Assembly (NCBI GenBank): GCA_902595065.1
Contig: CACJOM010000003.1
Coordinates: 124,001-188,000 of the forward strand
Direction of reading: 5' to 3'
Source: an uncultured SAR86 cluster bacterium
GTDB taxonomy: Bacteria > Pseudomonadota > Gammaproteobacteria > Magnimaribacterales > D2472
DNA: 64,000 bases
Part shown: positions 34,766-45,313 of the stretch, piece by piece
Layout of the letters: each line of letters begins with the position of its first letter
How positions within the stretch are numbered: the first letter of the stretch is position 1
Notes under the pieces: generated by a model
What the model was told of the DNA's origin: nothing
Databases searched by the model: none
What the model saw: the letters and a program-made list of their open reading frames with translations, nothing else
Made by a program: the position numbers and the translations under genes

Positions 34766-35893
34766 ATGGATCCATTTAAAGATATTAGACCCTATACTGA
34801 TTCTGAAGTAGAACAAGTTCTGCAGTCTCTTACCTCAAACGAATCAGTTATAAAAGCTTTATTGGGATTACAGTTTCCTGGAATGGCCTCTAAAATTCCT
34901 TTTATAAAGTTTTTTGTTAAACAAAAACTAATTTCCAAAGTTAAAAATATTCACACAATTGATGATTATCAAAAAGTATTTAAAAGTTTGATGGAGAATG
35001 TTGTTCAAAAATCTATTTCAACATTTAGTGTTAACGGTATTGAAAATTTAAATCATAAGGATAGTCACCTGTTTATTTCAAATCATCGAGATATCTCTCT
35101 TGATGCAGCTTTACTTGCCCTAAATCTTTATCAATCTGGCTTCAAGACATTTAATATTGCTGTGGGTAATAATCTGATGGAAGAAACCTGGGCTTCAGAT
35201 CTATTTCGATTAAATAAAAGCTTTATTATTCAAAGGTCCGGAGGAACAAAAAAGGATATTTATTCTGGTTTAATGCTTGCTTCAAAATTTATCCATAAAA
35301 GTATTTTTAATGACAATGATTCGGTTTGGATTGCTCAAAAGCAGGGTAGAGCAAAAGATGGTATTGATGAAACAGATCCAGCCTTATTAAAAATGATTCA
35401 TTTAACCGAAAGAAAATCTCAATCCATTTCTAATTATTTTAATTCTCTAAAAGTAGTTCCAGTATCAATTTCTTATGAATTTGATCCTAACGACTTATTA
35501 AAAGCCAAGGAACTGCATTCATCTGTTTTAAATAGAGAATACATCAAAGAGAAGGACGAAGATCTCAAAAGTATTGCTAATGGAATTACTGGATTTAAAG
35601 GCAATGTAAATATTAATCTTTCAAAGCCCATTAGATTTGAAGATGAGGATGACTACCAAAGTATTTCAAATAAAATCACTGATTCTATAGTTTCGATGTA
35701 TGAACTTCATGCAACTAATTATGCTGCATGTAACATATTGGGAATAAATATATCTAAACAAGATAAATATACGTCTCAAGAAATTAAACAGGCGCAAAAG
35801 GCGCTAGAAGATAGACTCACTGGTTTGGAGGAAGGCGTTCGCTCAAAGCTGCTTGAGCAATACGCCAATCCTGTTGTTAGGAAACCAAAATAA
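34766..35893 (+). CDS. PlsC-like 1-acylglycerol-3-phosphate acyltransferase family
   Basis: This 375-aa protein contains the acyltransferase block HLFISNHRDISLD at about 105-117. It differs from the usual NHxSxxD: the His is followed by D at +2 and +6 rather than +5. Later blocks are FIIQRSGGTKKDIYSG and VWIAQKQGRAKDGIDETDPAL, the equivalents of the glycerol-phosphate-binding motifs. It probably acylates a lysophospholipid or related acceptor. No membrane helix is obvious. It begins 4 bases after oadB, but a functional link is not evident. Confidence 0.75.
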   Translation: MDPFKDIRPYTDSEVEQVLQSLTSNESVIKALLGLQFPGMASKIPFIKFFVKQKLISKVKNIHTIDDYQKVFKSLMENVVQKSISTFSVNGIENLNHKDSHLFISNHRDISLDAALLALNLYQSGFKTFNIAVGNNLMEETWASDLFRLNKSFIIQRSGGTKKDIYSGLMLASKFIHKSIFNDNDSVWIAQKQGRAKDGIDETDPALLKMIHLTERKSQSISNYFNSLKVVPVSISYEFDPNDLLKAKELHSSVLNREYIKEKDEDLKSIANGITGFKGNVNINLSKPIRFEDEDDYQSISNKITDSIVSMYELHATNYAACNILGINISKQDKYTSQEIKQAQKALEDRLTGLEEGVRSKLLEQYANPVVRKPK

Positions 35894-35895
35894 GC

Positions 35896-37182
35896 TTAGT
35901 TTGCAGAGTATCCGCTCTCATTATGCTCAGTTATATCCAAACCTTCATATTCACTTTCATCGCTAACTCTTAGATTGGTAACTAGTGAAGTAGCTTTTAA
36001 GGCAATCCAAGAAAACACTAAAGTCCAAAGGCATATAACCACAACACCCTGCAACTGAATCATGAACTGACTGAATGAAGATGCATCAAAACCCGAGGCT
36101 CCTGCTCCAAGAAAGCCCTCAGGTTTACCGACTAACGCAAGCATTAAAATCCCTAAAATACCTCCAACACCATGGACTGGAAAGACATCCAAAGAGTCAT
36201 CAATTTTGAAGTAGCTTTTAATCATTTGTGTTGCATAGAAACATACTATTCCTGCTAATAAACCTATTAATAATGCTCCTTGAGGGCCAACTGTTCCTGA
36301 TGCTGGTGTAATTGTAGCTAAGCCTGCTACCATACCAGTTGCTATCCCTACAACTGTTGGTTTTCCAGTTTTAATCCATTCAACAGACATCCAAGTTAGA
36401 GCTCCAACAGCCGCACTTATGTGTGTAACTAAAATAGCCATAGCAGCGCTGGAGTCTGCAGCAACAGCACTCCCGCCGTTAAAACCAAACCATCCAACCC
36501 AAAGCATTGCTGCACCCATTACAACCATAGGCCTATTATGCGGAACCAGTGATCCTCCAGGAAAACCCTTTCTAGGACCAAGCATCATAGCTGCTACTAG
36601 AGCTCCAACACCACACGTTGCATGAACAACTAGACCTCCAGCAAAGTCAATAACGCCTATACCTGCAAGGTAACCTCCACCCCACACCATATGGCATGCA
36701 GGTAAATACACTAAAGTTACCCATAGAACAGTAAAAATGCACATTGCACTAAACTTCATTCTCTCAGCAAATGCTCCAACAACTAAAGCAGGAGTGATTA
36801 CAGCAAAGGTCATTTGAAATACAACAAATAAGCTTTCAGGCAAAGTTCCCGATGCGGATTCTCTAGTGAGATTAGACAAGAAAAATGCATCAGCTCCGCC
36901 AATAATAGAACCGCTTCCTGTGAAGGCTAGGCTATATCCATAGACCACCCAAACCACTGACACAATGCAGCATATTGCAAAACATTGCATAAGCACAGAC
37001 AAAACATTCTGAGTTCGCACTAATCCACCATAAAAAAGAGCCAATCCTGGAAGAGTCATAAATAAGACTAAAGCTGTAGCGGTAAGAATCCATGCAGTAT
37101 CTCCAGAATTTATTTCAGAAGAGAGAGCTGCCGGAGAGAGCAAAGTAGCAAGTGTAATCAGACAATAATTAAATAATTTCAT
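35896..37182 (-). CDS. amt: Ammonium transporter (Amt), with signal peptide
   Basis: This 428-aa Amt/MEP/Rh channel has an N-terminal signal peptide (MKLFNYCLITLATLLSPAALS) and then about 11 helices. Signatures include LPGLALFYGGLVRTQNVLS, GFNGGSAVAADSSAA and FPVHGVGGILG, the latter around the twin-histidine region. It takes up ammonium. A strong ribosome binding site (AAGGAG) precedes the ATG, and glnK is 12 bases upstream in the same operon, so PII control is expected. It is clearly diverged from the second Amt (37706-38986), which lacks a signal peptide. Confidence 0.93.
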   Translation of the reverse strand: MKLFNYCLITLATLLSPAALSSEINSGDTAWILTATALVLFMTLPGLALFYGGLVRTQNVLSVLMQCFAICCIVSVVWVVYGYSLAFTGSGSIIGGADAFFLSNLTRESASGTLPESLFVVFQMTFAVITPALVVGAFAERMKFSAMCIFTVLWVTLVYLPACHMVWGGGYLAGIGVIDFAGGLVVHATCGVGALVAAMMLGPRKGFPGGSLVPHNRPMVVMGAAMLWVGWFGFNGGSAVAADSSAAMAILVTHISAAVGALTWMSVEWIKTGKPTVVGIATGMVAGLATITPASGTVGPQGALLIGLLAGIVCFYATQMIKSYFKIDDSLDVFPVHGVGGILGILMLALVGKPEGFLGAGASGFDASSFSQFMIQLQGVVVICLWTLVFSWIALKATSLVTNLRVSDESEYEGLDITEHNESGYSAN

Positions 37183-37194
37183 TTTTTCTCCTTA

Positions 37195-37557
<363 letters not shown>

Positions 37558-37570
37558 CTATAAAGATACA

Positions 37571-37587
37571 TGCAATTATCATGCCAA
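37571..37587 (-). promoter_or_regulatory. Sigma-54 (RpoN) promoter of glnK-amt
   Basis: Reading leftwards, TTGGCATGATAATTGCA gives the -24 GG and -12 GC separated by exactly ten bases, matching the TGGCAC-N5-TTGCA consensus. It ends about 38 bases before the glnK start codon. An almost identical element stands before torF-glnK-amt. An NtrC-like site lies about 60-90 bases further upstream. Confidence 0.82.
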
Positions 37588-37644
37588 TTTATAATGGGTA
37601 ATTTGATAGTTTCGAAGGAGGTTTTAAAAGAATTTTATTTAATT

Positions 37645-37661
37645 TGCACTCTTTTGATGCA
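37645..37661. promoter_or_regulatory. NtrC-like enhancer site
   Basis: TGCACTCTTTTGATGCA fits the TGCAC-N7-GTGCA dyad of NtrC with one mismatch. It lies about 60 bases beyond the sigma-54 promoter, near -90 relative to the expected start, where NtrC enhancers usually sit. It abuts the terminator of the upstream amt gene. Confidence 0.5.
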
Positions 37662-37693
37662 AAAATAACCGCCAACAAATGTTGACGGTTATT
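37661..37693 (-). terminator. Intrinsic terminator of torF-glnK-amt operon
   Basis: Reading leftwards, a 14-bp stem (AATAACCGTCAACA / TGTTGGCGGTTATT) with one G-T wobble closes a 2-base loop and runs into TTTTT. It starts 12 bases after the stop of the second amt gene. On the plus strand the same position is a mismatch, so it is oriented leftward. Confidence 0.85.
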
Positions 37694-37705
37694 ATCATGA
37701 GTTTT

Positions 37706-38986
37706 TTACTTAAACTCTGGGTAAGCTTCAACTCCAATTTCAGATGCGTCAAGTCCTAACGCTTGCTCGTCATCTGTAGCTCTTATAGGTGTAACCATAT
37801 TGATTAGGTAAACAGCTCCATAACTAGCTATGAAACCAAATCCTGCAATTGATATAACACCAATAAGCTGAATCAAGAAAGATGCTTCTGGATTCGTGAA
37901 TGGAACAACCATTACACCAAAGATTCCTACAATCCCATGAGCAGAGATAGCCCCAACTGGGTCGTCGACTTTAAGTTTAGAATCAAAGAAAAGGATAGAT
38001 GCATAAACTAAAAGTCCGCCGAGGAAACCAATGATTACTGATTCTCCTCCGCTAGGAGCGCTCGGCCCAGCAGTTATTGCAACTAAACCTGCGATAGCAC
38101 CATTGATAACCATAGTCACATCGCTTTTTCCAGTCATGACCAGACTGAGAACCAATGCTCCTATAACTCCACCAGCAGCTGCCATATTAGTATTTAAGAA
38201 TACTTGACTCACAGCTATTGCGCTTGCTTCATCGCTGATAACAAGCTCAGAACCACCATTAAAACCAAACCATCCGAGCCAAAGAATAAGAACACCTAGT
38301 GCAGCTAATGGAATATTGGATCCAGGCATTGGGTTAATAGAACCATCTGAACCATATTTACCATTTCTCGCTCCAAGTAAAGTCACAACTCCAAGGGCTG
38401 CAGCAGCACCGAGAAGGTGGACTGTTCCAGACCCAGCATAATCAGAATAGCCAAGAACGCTCAAAAAACCACCGCCCCAGTTCCAATATCCTTGAACAGG
38501 ATATATAAAGGCGGTTAGTATTACTGTAAAAATAAAGAATGGTATTAGCTTCATTCTTCCAGCAACAGCACCTGAAACAATTGACATAGCAGTGGCAACA
38601 AAAACAACTTGGAAAAAGAAGTCGGCTTGTTGGGAATAGTCCATTCCGTAGGCCATACCTATTTCTTCGAGAGGCATATCAGCACTTAAACCCCATGAGG
38701 TTCCAATGGCCGGTAAAATTCCATAAACAATAGCTTCACCAGCTTCATCTAATCCTCCTGAGATAGATAAGATCGCATCCGATGGATACATCAACACGAA
38801 GCCACATACAAGGTACATGACGCATGCAATTGAGAATAAACCAAGATTTTTAGTAACAATTTCAGAAACATCTTTCTTTTGGACTAAACCAGCTTCTAGC
38901 ATGGTAAATCCAGCGGCCATCCACATGACCAATGCTCCTGACATAATCGCGTAGAAAGTATCTAATGCAAATTTCATTTCTTCCAT
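37706..38986 (-). CDS. amt: Ammonium transporter (Amt), second type
   Basis: This 426-aa Amt channel has no cleavable signal; the first helix follows MEEMKFALDTFYAIMSG directly. Signatures are WMAAGFTMLEAGLVQKKDVSEIV, GFNGGSELVI and GAISAHGIVGIFG. A good ribosome binding site (AAGGAG, spacing 6) fixes the ATG at 38986. It is last in torF-glnK-amt and is followed by a terminator. The two Amt proteins in this window belong to distinct subfamilies, which may differ in affinity. Confidence 0.93.
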   Translation of the reverse strand: MEEMKFALDTFYAIMSGALVMWMAAGFTMLEAGLVQKKDVSEIVTKNLGLFSIACVMYLVCGFVLMYPSDAILSISGGLDEAGEAIVYGILPAIGTSWGLSADMPLEEIGMAYGMDYSQQADFFFQVVFVATAMSIVSGAVAGRMKLIPFFIFTVILTAFIYPVQGYWNWGGGFLSVLGYSDYAGSGTVHLLGAAAALGVVTLLGARNGKYGSDGSINPMPGSNIPLAALGVLILWLGWFGFNGGSELVISDEASAIAVSQVFLNTNMAAAGGVIGALVLSLVMTGKSDVTMVINGAIAGLVAITAGPSAPSGGESVIIGFLGGLLVYASILFFDSKLKVDDPVGAISAHGIVGIFGVMVVPFTNPEASFLIQLIGVISIAGFGFIASYGAVYLINMVTPIRATDDEQALGLDASEIGVEAYPEFK

Positions 38987-39000
38987 ATTAATCTCCTTAA

Positions 39001-39342
<342 letters not shown>

Positions 39343-39933
39343 TTAAAGGCTTGCTGAAATTGAAAAGAAGATACCGTCTTCATCAGCCCCGTATCCTCCA
39401 TCACTGAAATCATATGCAGTAATACCACAGTCAAATGATCCGCAAGTGAAACCATAACTTACAGTTGTGTTGTCACCGTAATCATCATATTCACCATAAG
39501 CTACAGAAACAGGACCAAATGCATATGAAAATTCTGTGTAATCAGGTGCGCCATCTTGTCCAGATGCTAGAGTCACTCCTAAGTCTCCGAAGCTAAGGCC
39601 TAGGTATATTTCTTCAAAATCAAGACCAGTCTCATTTTCAGGATAATCAAAAGCAATATATCCGATATCGACCCCGACCTCACCTAATGAGAAGCCATAA
39701 CCTGCATAATAGTCTAATTCACTACCTGCTCCATCATTAAAATTGACGTTTGATCCCCAAATACCAGCGTAGAAACCTGATTCAGCCTCAAAGTCAAAAC
39801 CACCCTGAATTGCAGGTCCGTCACTTTGTGTCATTCCTCTCCAGACATAATCTGAGGCGAAAGATACATTTGCACTTACTGCTGCGAATGAAGGCATGGC
39901 AAGCATACCAACAAGTAAAAACAATCTTTTCAT
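39343..39933 (-). CDS. TorF family putative outer-membrane porin
   Basis: This 196-aa protein (from the ATG at 39933) has a signal peptide MKRLFLLVGMLAMPSFA, then VSANVSFASDYVWRGMTQSDGPAIQGG. That segment is the marker of the TorF/Gcw_chp family of small beta-barrel proteins. Asp/Glu/Gly/Tyr-rich strands follow to a final SISASL. A strong ribosome binding site (GGAG, spacing 6) supports this start; a longer frame to 39984 would run into the sigma-54 promoter. It is co-transcribed with glnK-amt, so it may pass ammonium or small nitrogen compounds through the outer membrane. Confidence 0.85.
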   Translation of the reverse strand: MKRLFLLVGMLAMPSFAAVSANVSFASDYVWRGMTQSDGPAIQGGFDFEAESGFYAGIWGSNVNFNDGAGSELDYYAGYGFSLGEVGVDIGYIAFDYPENETGLDFEEIYLGLSFGDLGVTLASGQDGAPDYTEFSYAFGPVSVAYGEYDDYGDNTTVSYGFTCGSFDCGITAYDFSDGGYGADEDGIFFSISASL

Positions 39934-39972
39934 AATTTCTCCTATATTTTTATGAAGTTTCAAATTAACAAA

Positions 39973-39989
39973 TGCAATTTTCATGCCAA
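39973..39989 (-). promoter_or_regulatory. Sigma-54 (RpoN) promoter of torF-glnK-amt
   Basis: Reading leftwards, TTGGCATGAAAATTGCA has -24 GG and -12 GC with ten bases between. It differs at a single position from the element before the other glnK over 17 bases. It sits 40 bases upstream of the torF start. No clear NtrC dyad is visible in the 80 bases further upstream, before the divergent SDR gene. Confidence 0.82.
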
Positions 39990-40036
39990 TTTAATTTTTA
40001 TGTTTTTAAATGTGATCATTTTTATAAATAGCTAGG

Positions 40037-40042
40037 TATAAT
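40037..40042 (+). promoter_or_regulatory. Candidate -10 (extended) for SDR-acuI-like operon
   Basis: A perfect TATAAT preceded by GG lies 25 bases before the ATG at 40067, with a strong ribosome binding site (TTGGAGG) in between. No good -35 is seen at the usual distance. This suggests a sigma-70 promoter divergent from the sigma-54 promoter of torF. Confidence 0.45.
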
Positions 40043-40066
40043 TCTTGTTCAATTTGGAGGTATGCA

Positions 40067-40837
40067 ATGGAACTAAAAGATAAAGTTATAGCAATTACAG
40101 GGGGTGCATCTGGCTTAGGTGAAGCATCAACAAGACACTTTGTATCTCATGGTGCAAAAGTCATGATTCTTGATATTAATGATGATAATGCAAAAGCTAT
40201 ATGCGATGAGCTAGGCGATGAGAATGTTAAATATATCAATACCAACATCATGGAGGAGCAGCCTGTTAAGGATGCCATGTCAAAAATTGAGGAGGCATTT
40301 GGTAAATTACATGTTGCAATTAATTGTGCTGGAACTGGATATGGTGCAAGAATTATTGGTAAAGATGCGCCTCATCCATTAGATCATTTTAAATTTATTA
40401 TTGATTTAAATTTAGTTGGGACCTTTAACGTGATGCGTTTAGCTGCTGAACTTATGGATAAAAATGAAGCTGATGAAGATGGCGAGAAAGGCGTGATTAT
40501 AAATACTGCTTCCATTGCTGGCTACGAAGGCCAAATTGGTCAATCTGCCTACAGTGCCTCAAAAGCAGGTGTTATTGGTTTGACTCTGACTGCCGCTCGA
40601 GACCTCGCAAGACACGGAATTAGAGTAAATACTATTGCACCAGGTATTTTTGATACACCTTTAATGAAAATGGCTCCAGACAAGGTTAGAGACCCATTAT
40701 TAGAATCGACTCAGTTCCCACACAGGTTTGGAATACCTGCTGAGTTTGGTAGTTTAGCTGCCCATATAGTTGAAAATGTTTATCTAAATGGCGAAACAAT
40801 AAGATTAGATTCAGCCATGAGAATGAAGCCAAGGTAA
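40067..40837 (+). CDS. SDR, 3-hydroxyacyl-CoA dehydrogenase type II (HSD10-like)
   Basis: This 256-aa SDR has TGGASGLGEAS (about 11-21), NCAGTGYGARI, NTASIAGYEGQIGQSAYSASK with the catalytic Ser, Tyr and Lys, and APGIFDTPLM. The GYEGQIGQ(S/A)AYSASK stretch is characteristic of type II 3-hydroxyacyl-CoA / 17-beta-HSD type 10 enzymes. It oxidises 3-hydroxyacyl-CoA to 3-ketoacyl-CoA, often for branched-chain or steroid substrates. It overlaps the next gene by one base. Confidence 0.87.
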   Translation: MELKDKVIAITGGASGLGEASTRHFVSHGAKVMILDINDDNAKAICDELGDENVKYINTNIMEEQPVKDAMSKIEEAFGKLHVAINCAGTGYGARIIGKDAPHPLDHFKFIIDLNLVGTFNVMRLAAELMDKNEADEDGEKGVIINTASIAGYEGQIGQSAYSASKAGVIGLTLTAARDLARHGIRVNTIAPGIFDTPLMKMAPDKVRDPLLESTQFPHRFGIPAEFGSLAAHIVENVYLNGETIRLDSAMRMKPR

Positions 40838-41820
40838 TGAAATACTCAGCATATTATGTTGAGGAGAACGATGGAGAATTCTCGTCCTCAATCTCTGAAT
40901 TGGAGCTTCAAAAGCCAGAAGATGGTTTTGTTCAGATAGAAGTATCTCACTCATCTCTTAACTATAAAGATGCATTGTCTGCATCGGGCAATAAAGGGGT
41001 GACTAGAAATTACCCATTTATTCCTGGAATTGATGCTGCAGGAACGATTGCTGATGCTAACTCCTCACAATTCACCGATGGTGATAAAGTTATTGTGACT
41101 GGTTACGACATGGGCATGAATACTCCTGGTGGTTTTGGAGAGTACATCAATGTGCCGGCTGAATGGGTGGTAAAAAAGCCAGCAAATTTATCGAGTTTAG
41201 AGGCTATGTCTATTGGCACCGCTGGCATAACGGCAGCAGCTAGCGTCTTAAAAATATATGAGTCCTCAAAAGCATCAGAGTTGCCTGTTTTAGTTTCAGG
41301 TGCCACTGGTGGTGTTGGATCTGTTGGCGTAATGCTGATGTCTAAATTAGGTAAAGAGGTCACAGCATTAACAGGCAAATCTTCATCGACTGATTTCCTG
41401 AAATCAATCGGAGCTGACAATATTATTATGCGTGATGAATATTTAGAGGCTCCAGCTAAAGCCTTGGAGAGGCCATTATTTGCATCAGCTATTGATACGG
41501 TTGGAGGAAATGTATTAAGTAAAATGCTTCCTCAAATATCACCTCATGGCGTGGTTGCATGTTGTGGGAACGTTGCAGGTATAGAAGTAAATACAACAGT
41601 TTTTCCATTTATCTTGAGAGGCATCACTCTAGCTGGTATTGATTCAGCAGAATCGCCAATAGAATTTAAAACCAGTATTTGGAATAAATTTGCTGATGAA
41701 TGGAAATTAGATCTTTCATCCATGATAAAAGTAGTTTCAAAAGAAAGTTTACAACAAGAAATTGATCTTATCCTTGAGGGTGGTCAACAGGGTAGAGTAG
41801 TCCTACAACACGGAGAATAA
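40837..41820 (+). CDS. YhdH/AcuI-type NADPH-dependent acryloyl-CoA reductase family
   Basis: This 327-aa medium-chain dehydrogenase/reductase has a GroES-like N-terminal domain with SSLNYKDALSASGNKGVTRNYPFIPGIDAAG, the signature of the YhdH/YhfP quinone oxidoreductase group. The Rossmann part reads SGATGGVGSVGVM. AcuI members reduce the toxic intermediate acryloyl-CoA to propionyl-CoA, relevant to DMSP or 3-hydroxypropionate metabolism in marine bacteria. No zinc-binding Cys cluster is present, as expected. It is coupled to the HSD10-like SDR, so a role in short or branched acyl-CoA turnover is plausible. No DMSP lyase or cleavage gene is visible. Confidence 0.82.
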   Translation: MKYSAYYVEENDGEFSSSISELELQKPEDGFVQIEVSHSSLNYKDALSASGNKGVTRNYPFIPGIDAAGTIADANSSQFTDGDKVIVTGYDMGMNTPGGFGEYINVPAEWVVKKPANLSSLEAMSIGTAGITAAASVLKIYESSKASELPVLVSGATGGVGSVGVMLMSKLGKEVTALTGKSSSTDFLKSIGADNIIMRDEYLEAPAKALERPLFASAIDTVGGNVLSKMLPQISPHGVVACCGNVAGIEVNTTVFPFILRGITLAGIDSAESPIEFKTSIWNKFADEWKLDLSSMIKVVSKESLQQEIDLILEGGQQGRVVLQHGE

Positions 41821-41822
41821 AT

Positions 41823-41954
41823 ATGGCAGATAAATATGATGAGTACTTTGAATCAAAAGAGGCTAATGAGGACAGTAAATCCGACTCGAGAGTAGCGCTA
41901 ATACTTATTGCAGTTTTTGTTGTAGGTATGGTTTTTTGGGTTTCTGGTCAGTAA
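41823..41954 (+). CDS. Small single-pass membrane protein, 43 aa
   Basis: An ATG frame of 43 codons starts 2 bases after the acuI-like stop. It encodes an acidic, hydrophilic N-terminus (MADKYDEYFESKEANEDSK) and one helix (VALILIAVFVVGMVFWV). Its stop abuts the convergent trxB stop. The tight spacing and clean topology suggest a real gene; function is unknown. Confidence 0.65.
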   Translation: MADKYDEYFESKEANEDSKSDSRVALILIAVFVVGMVFWVSGQ

Positions 41955-42911
<957 letters not shown>

Positions 42912-42956
42912 TTAAAGAAATTGTTATCTTTTCATACTAAATAAGCTATATCTCAA

Positions 42957-42962
42957 TATAAT
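42957..42962 (+). promoter_or_regulatory. Candidate -10 of ftsK
   Basis: A perfect TATAAT is placed so that transcription would begin near 42969, just before an AGGAG at 42972-42976. This fits a start codon at 42983 with a very short leader. No consensus -35 is seen. Confidence 0.4.
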
Positions 42963-42982
42963 ATTAATAACAGGAGTTAATC

Positions 42983-45313
42983 ATCGTTAAAAAACAGGAG
43001 CAATCGAATTTATCAGCTGGCACATTGAAAAATGTTTTTGCATTTTTTTGTTTAGGCTCAGTTTTATATATATTTATTTCGCTTGTTTCGTATTCTCCCC
43101 TTGATCCAAGTCTTTCCTCAGTAAGTTCACTTTCTAATTCTATAGAAAATCTTGGAGGACCCTTTGGGGCCTATCTTTCTGATGCTTTATTTTCAGTTGT
43201 TGGCATAGGTGGATATTTATTTTTATTAATTATTTCTTTTGTTGCAGTAAAGTTATTATTTTTTTATAGACCGTCTGATAGAACTCATAAAATTATTAAA
43301 ATTACTTCAGCAATTGTTTTGCTTGGTTCATTTTCAGCACTTAGTGAGTTTTATTATTCAGGCGATCTTTTTCCGCAATCCTCTTCTGGAGGTTTAGTTG
43401 GTGCTCTGATTTTTACAAATCTTTCTAATATTTTTGGAGTGGTTGGATCATTAATTTTTATAGTAATTTTCTTTCTTGCATCTATCTCCTTAACTTTTTC
43501 ATTTTCATGGTTATTAGTAATAGATGCCCTCGGTCGGGGGGCTACACATCTGAGCTTAGAGCTGGCCTCGAAATTTTATAACTTTTTTAAATATTTATTT
43601 AATGGCATCAGATCAATTGATTTATCAAAGTTTAAATCTAAAAACCAACCCATAGCTGAGCGTTCAGTTGCAGAATCAAAACCAAGAGAGTTAAATCTTC
43701 CTAAATCAAAGTCTACGCTTGCTCAGCCAGAAACTGGAACACAAGAAACGTTCGTATCAGCCCTAAAAGCTGAAATTCCGAAAAATGAACCAGCTGCAAC
43801 ATCTACTGTGTATAAGTCAAAAGACAAAAATGCAAACTCAGAGCTCCCCTCAACAGATCTTCTGGATAGAGTGCTTGATGATGGGTCATCTTTAACAAAA
43901 GAAGAGCTTGATGCAGTGGCTGATAGGCTTGAAATTAAGCTTCAAGAGTTTGGAATAGAGGCCAAGGTTGTTTCAGTGATTCCAGGACCAGTAGTTACTA
44001 GATTTGAGATTCAACCTGCGCCTGGTACCAAGGCAAGTAAGATTACTAATATTGCTCAAGATATTGCTAGATCTCTAGCAGTGACAAGCGTCAGAGTTGT
44101 TGAGGTTATACCTGGGAAATCTGTTGTTGGCATTGAAATACCTAATTCCAATCGAAAGATGGTTCAGCTGACCGAAATTTTGTCATCAGATACTTTTCAT
44201 AATTCAACTTCACCACTATCAATGGCTTTAGGTCATGATATTGCAGGAAAACCAGTTGTTGTCGACCTTGCCAAGATGCCTCATTTGCTTGTTGCTGGAA
44301 CAACTGGTTCTGGTAAATCAGTTGGTCTTAATGCAATGTTACTTAGCTTGTTATTTAAATCAGATCCTGAGGCAGTTCGCCTTATCATGATTGATCCTAA
44401 AATTCTTGAACTTTCAGTTTATGAAGGCATACCCCATCTTCTGACACCTGTCATAACCGATATGACAGATGCTTCAAATGGACTGAGATGGTGCGTGGCT
44501 GAAATGGATAGAAGGTATAAATTAATGTCTGAAATGGGTGTTAGAGGTTTAGCAGCATTTAATAAAAAAGTTGCTGAAGCTAATGCTGCAGGGACTACTT
44601 TGCTTGATCCATTTCAGGAAGATGAGGAGGTACCATTAGAGGAATTACCATCAATTGTTGTAGTGGTAGATGAGTTTGCAGATATGATCATGATAGTTGG
44701 TAAGAAGGTTGAGCATTTAATTGCAAGAATTGCTCAAAAAGCAAGAGCTGCTGGGATTCATTTAATCTTAGCGACGCAACGACCTTCAGTTGACGTAATT
44801 ACTGGATTGATTAAAGCTAATGTCCCATCAAGAATAGCTTTTCAAGTATCCTCAAAAATTGATTCGCGAACCATTCTAGATCAAGGTGGAGCTGAGCAGC
44901 TTCTAGGTGCGGGCGATATGTTATACATGCCTGCTGGTCAGGGTGTTCCTGAAAGAGTTCATGGTGCATTTGTTGGCGATGATGAAGTGCATAGAGTTGT
45001 TAATAGTTGGAAAGAAAGATCTGAGCCAAATTATTTAGATGAAATCACATCAGAATTGCAAGAAACAGGCCCGATACCAGGTTGGAGTGATGGCGACGGG
45101 TCGCAATCTTCGGATGAGGATGATGAGCTTTATGATGAAGCAGTAAGTTTTGTAATCGAATCAAGAAGAGCATCTATTTCAGCTGTTCAGAGAAAATTAA
45201 GAATTGGCTATAACAGGGCAGCCAGAATAATTGAAGCTATGGAAATGGCCGGTCTAGTTTCCGAAATGGGCAGTAACGGAAGCAGGGAAGTGCTAGTGCC
45301 TAAACAGCAATGA
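42983..45313 (+). CDS. ftsK: DNA translocase FtsK (possible ATC start)
   Basis: FtsK has about four N-terminal membrane helices, a short Pro/Lys linker, a P-loop GTTGSGKSV about 425 residues into the TTG-started frame, Walker [25 protein letters not shown], and a C-terminal gamma winged helix ([16 protein letters not shown]). It pumps chromosome ends through the septum and activates XerCD. The only canonical start is TTG at 43025, which would begin almost in the first helix without a binding site. AGGAG at 42972 is six bases from ATC at 42983, which adds the basic leader [13 protein letters not shown] typical of FtsK, so I extend to it. The linker is short compared with E. coli FtsK. Confidence 0.88.
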   Translation: MVKKQEQSNLSAGTLKNVFAFFCLGSVLYIFISLVSYSPLDPSLSSVSSLSNSIENLGGPFGAYLSDALFSVVGIGGYLFLLIISFVAVKLLFFYRPSDRTHKIIKITSAIVLLGSFSALSEFYYSGDLFPQSSSGGLVGALIFTNLSNIFGVVGSLIFIVIFFLASISLTFSFSWLLVIDALGRGATHLSLELASKFYNFFKYLFNGIRSIDLSKFKSKNQPIAERSVAESKPRELNLPKSKSTLAQPETGTQETFVSALKAEIPKNEPAATSTVYKSKDKNANSELPSTDLLDRVLDDGSSLTKEELDAVADRLEIKLQEFGIEAKVVSVIPGPVVTRFEIQPAPGTKASKITNIAQDIARSLAVTSVRVVEVIPGKSVVGIEIPNSNRKMVQLTEILSSDTFHNSTSPLSMALGHDIAGKPVVVDLAKMPHLLVAGTTGSGKSVGLNAMLLSLLFKSDPEAVRLIMIDPKILELSVYEGIPHLLTPVITDMTDASNGLRWCVAEMDRRYKLMSEMGVRGLAAFNKKVAEANAAGTTLLDPFQEDEEVPLEELPSIVVVVDEFADMIMIVGKKVEHLIARIAQKARAAGIHLILATQRPSVDVITGLIKANVPSRIAFQVSSKIDSRTILDQGGAEQLLGAGDMLYMPAGQGVPERVHGAFVGDDEVHRVVNSWKERSEPNYLDEITSELQETGPIPGWSDGDGSQSSDEDDELYDEAVSFVIESRRASISAVQRKLRIGYNRAARIIEAMEMAGLVSEMGSNGSREVLVPKQQ

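Noticed and set aside
35041-35130. Frame error suspected in the acyltransferase motif (NHRDISLD)
   Set aside because: The surrounding frame is open and the other motifs are in phase; it is more likely a subfamily variant.
37615-37621. Perfect AAGGAGG ribosome-binding sequence on the plus strand between the glnK-amt units
   Set aside because: No start codon at suitable distance opens a frame; the region is fully explained by leftward promoter elements.
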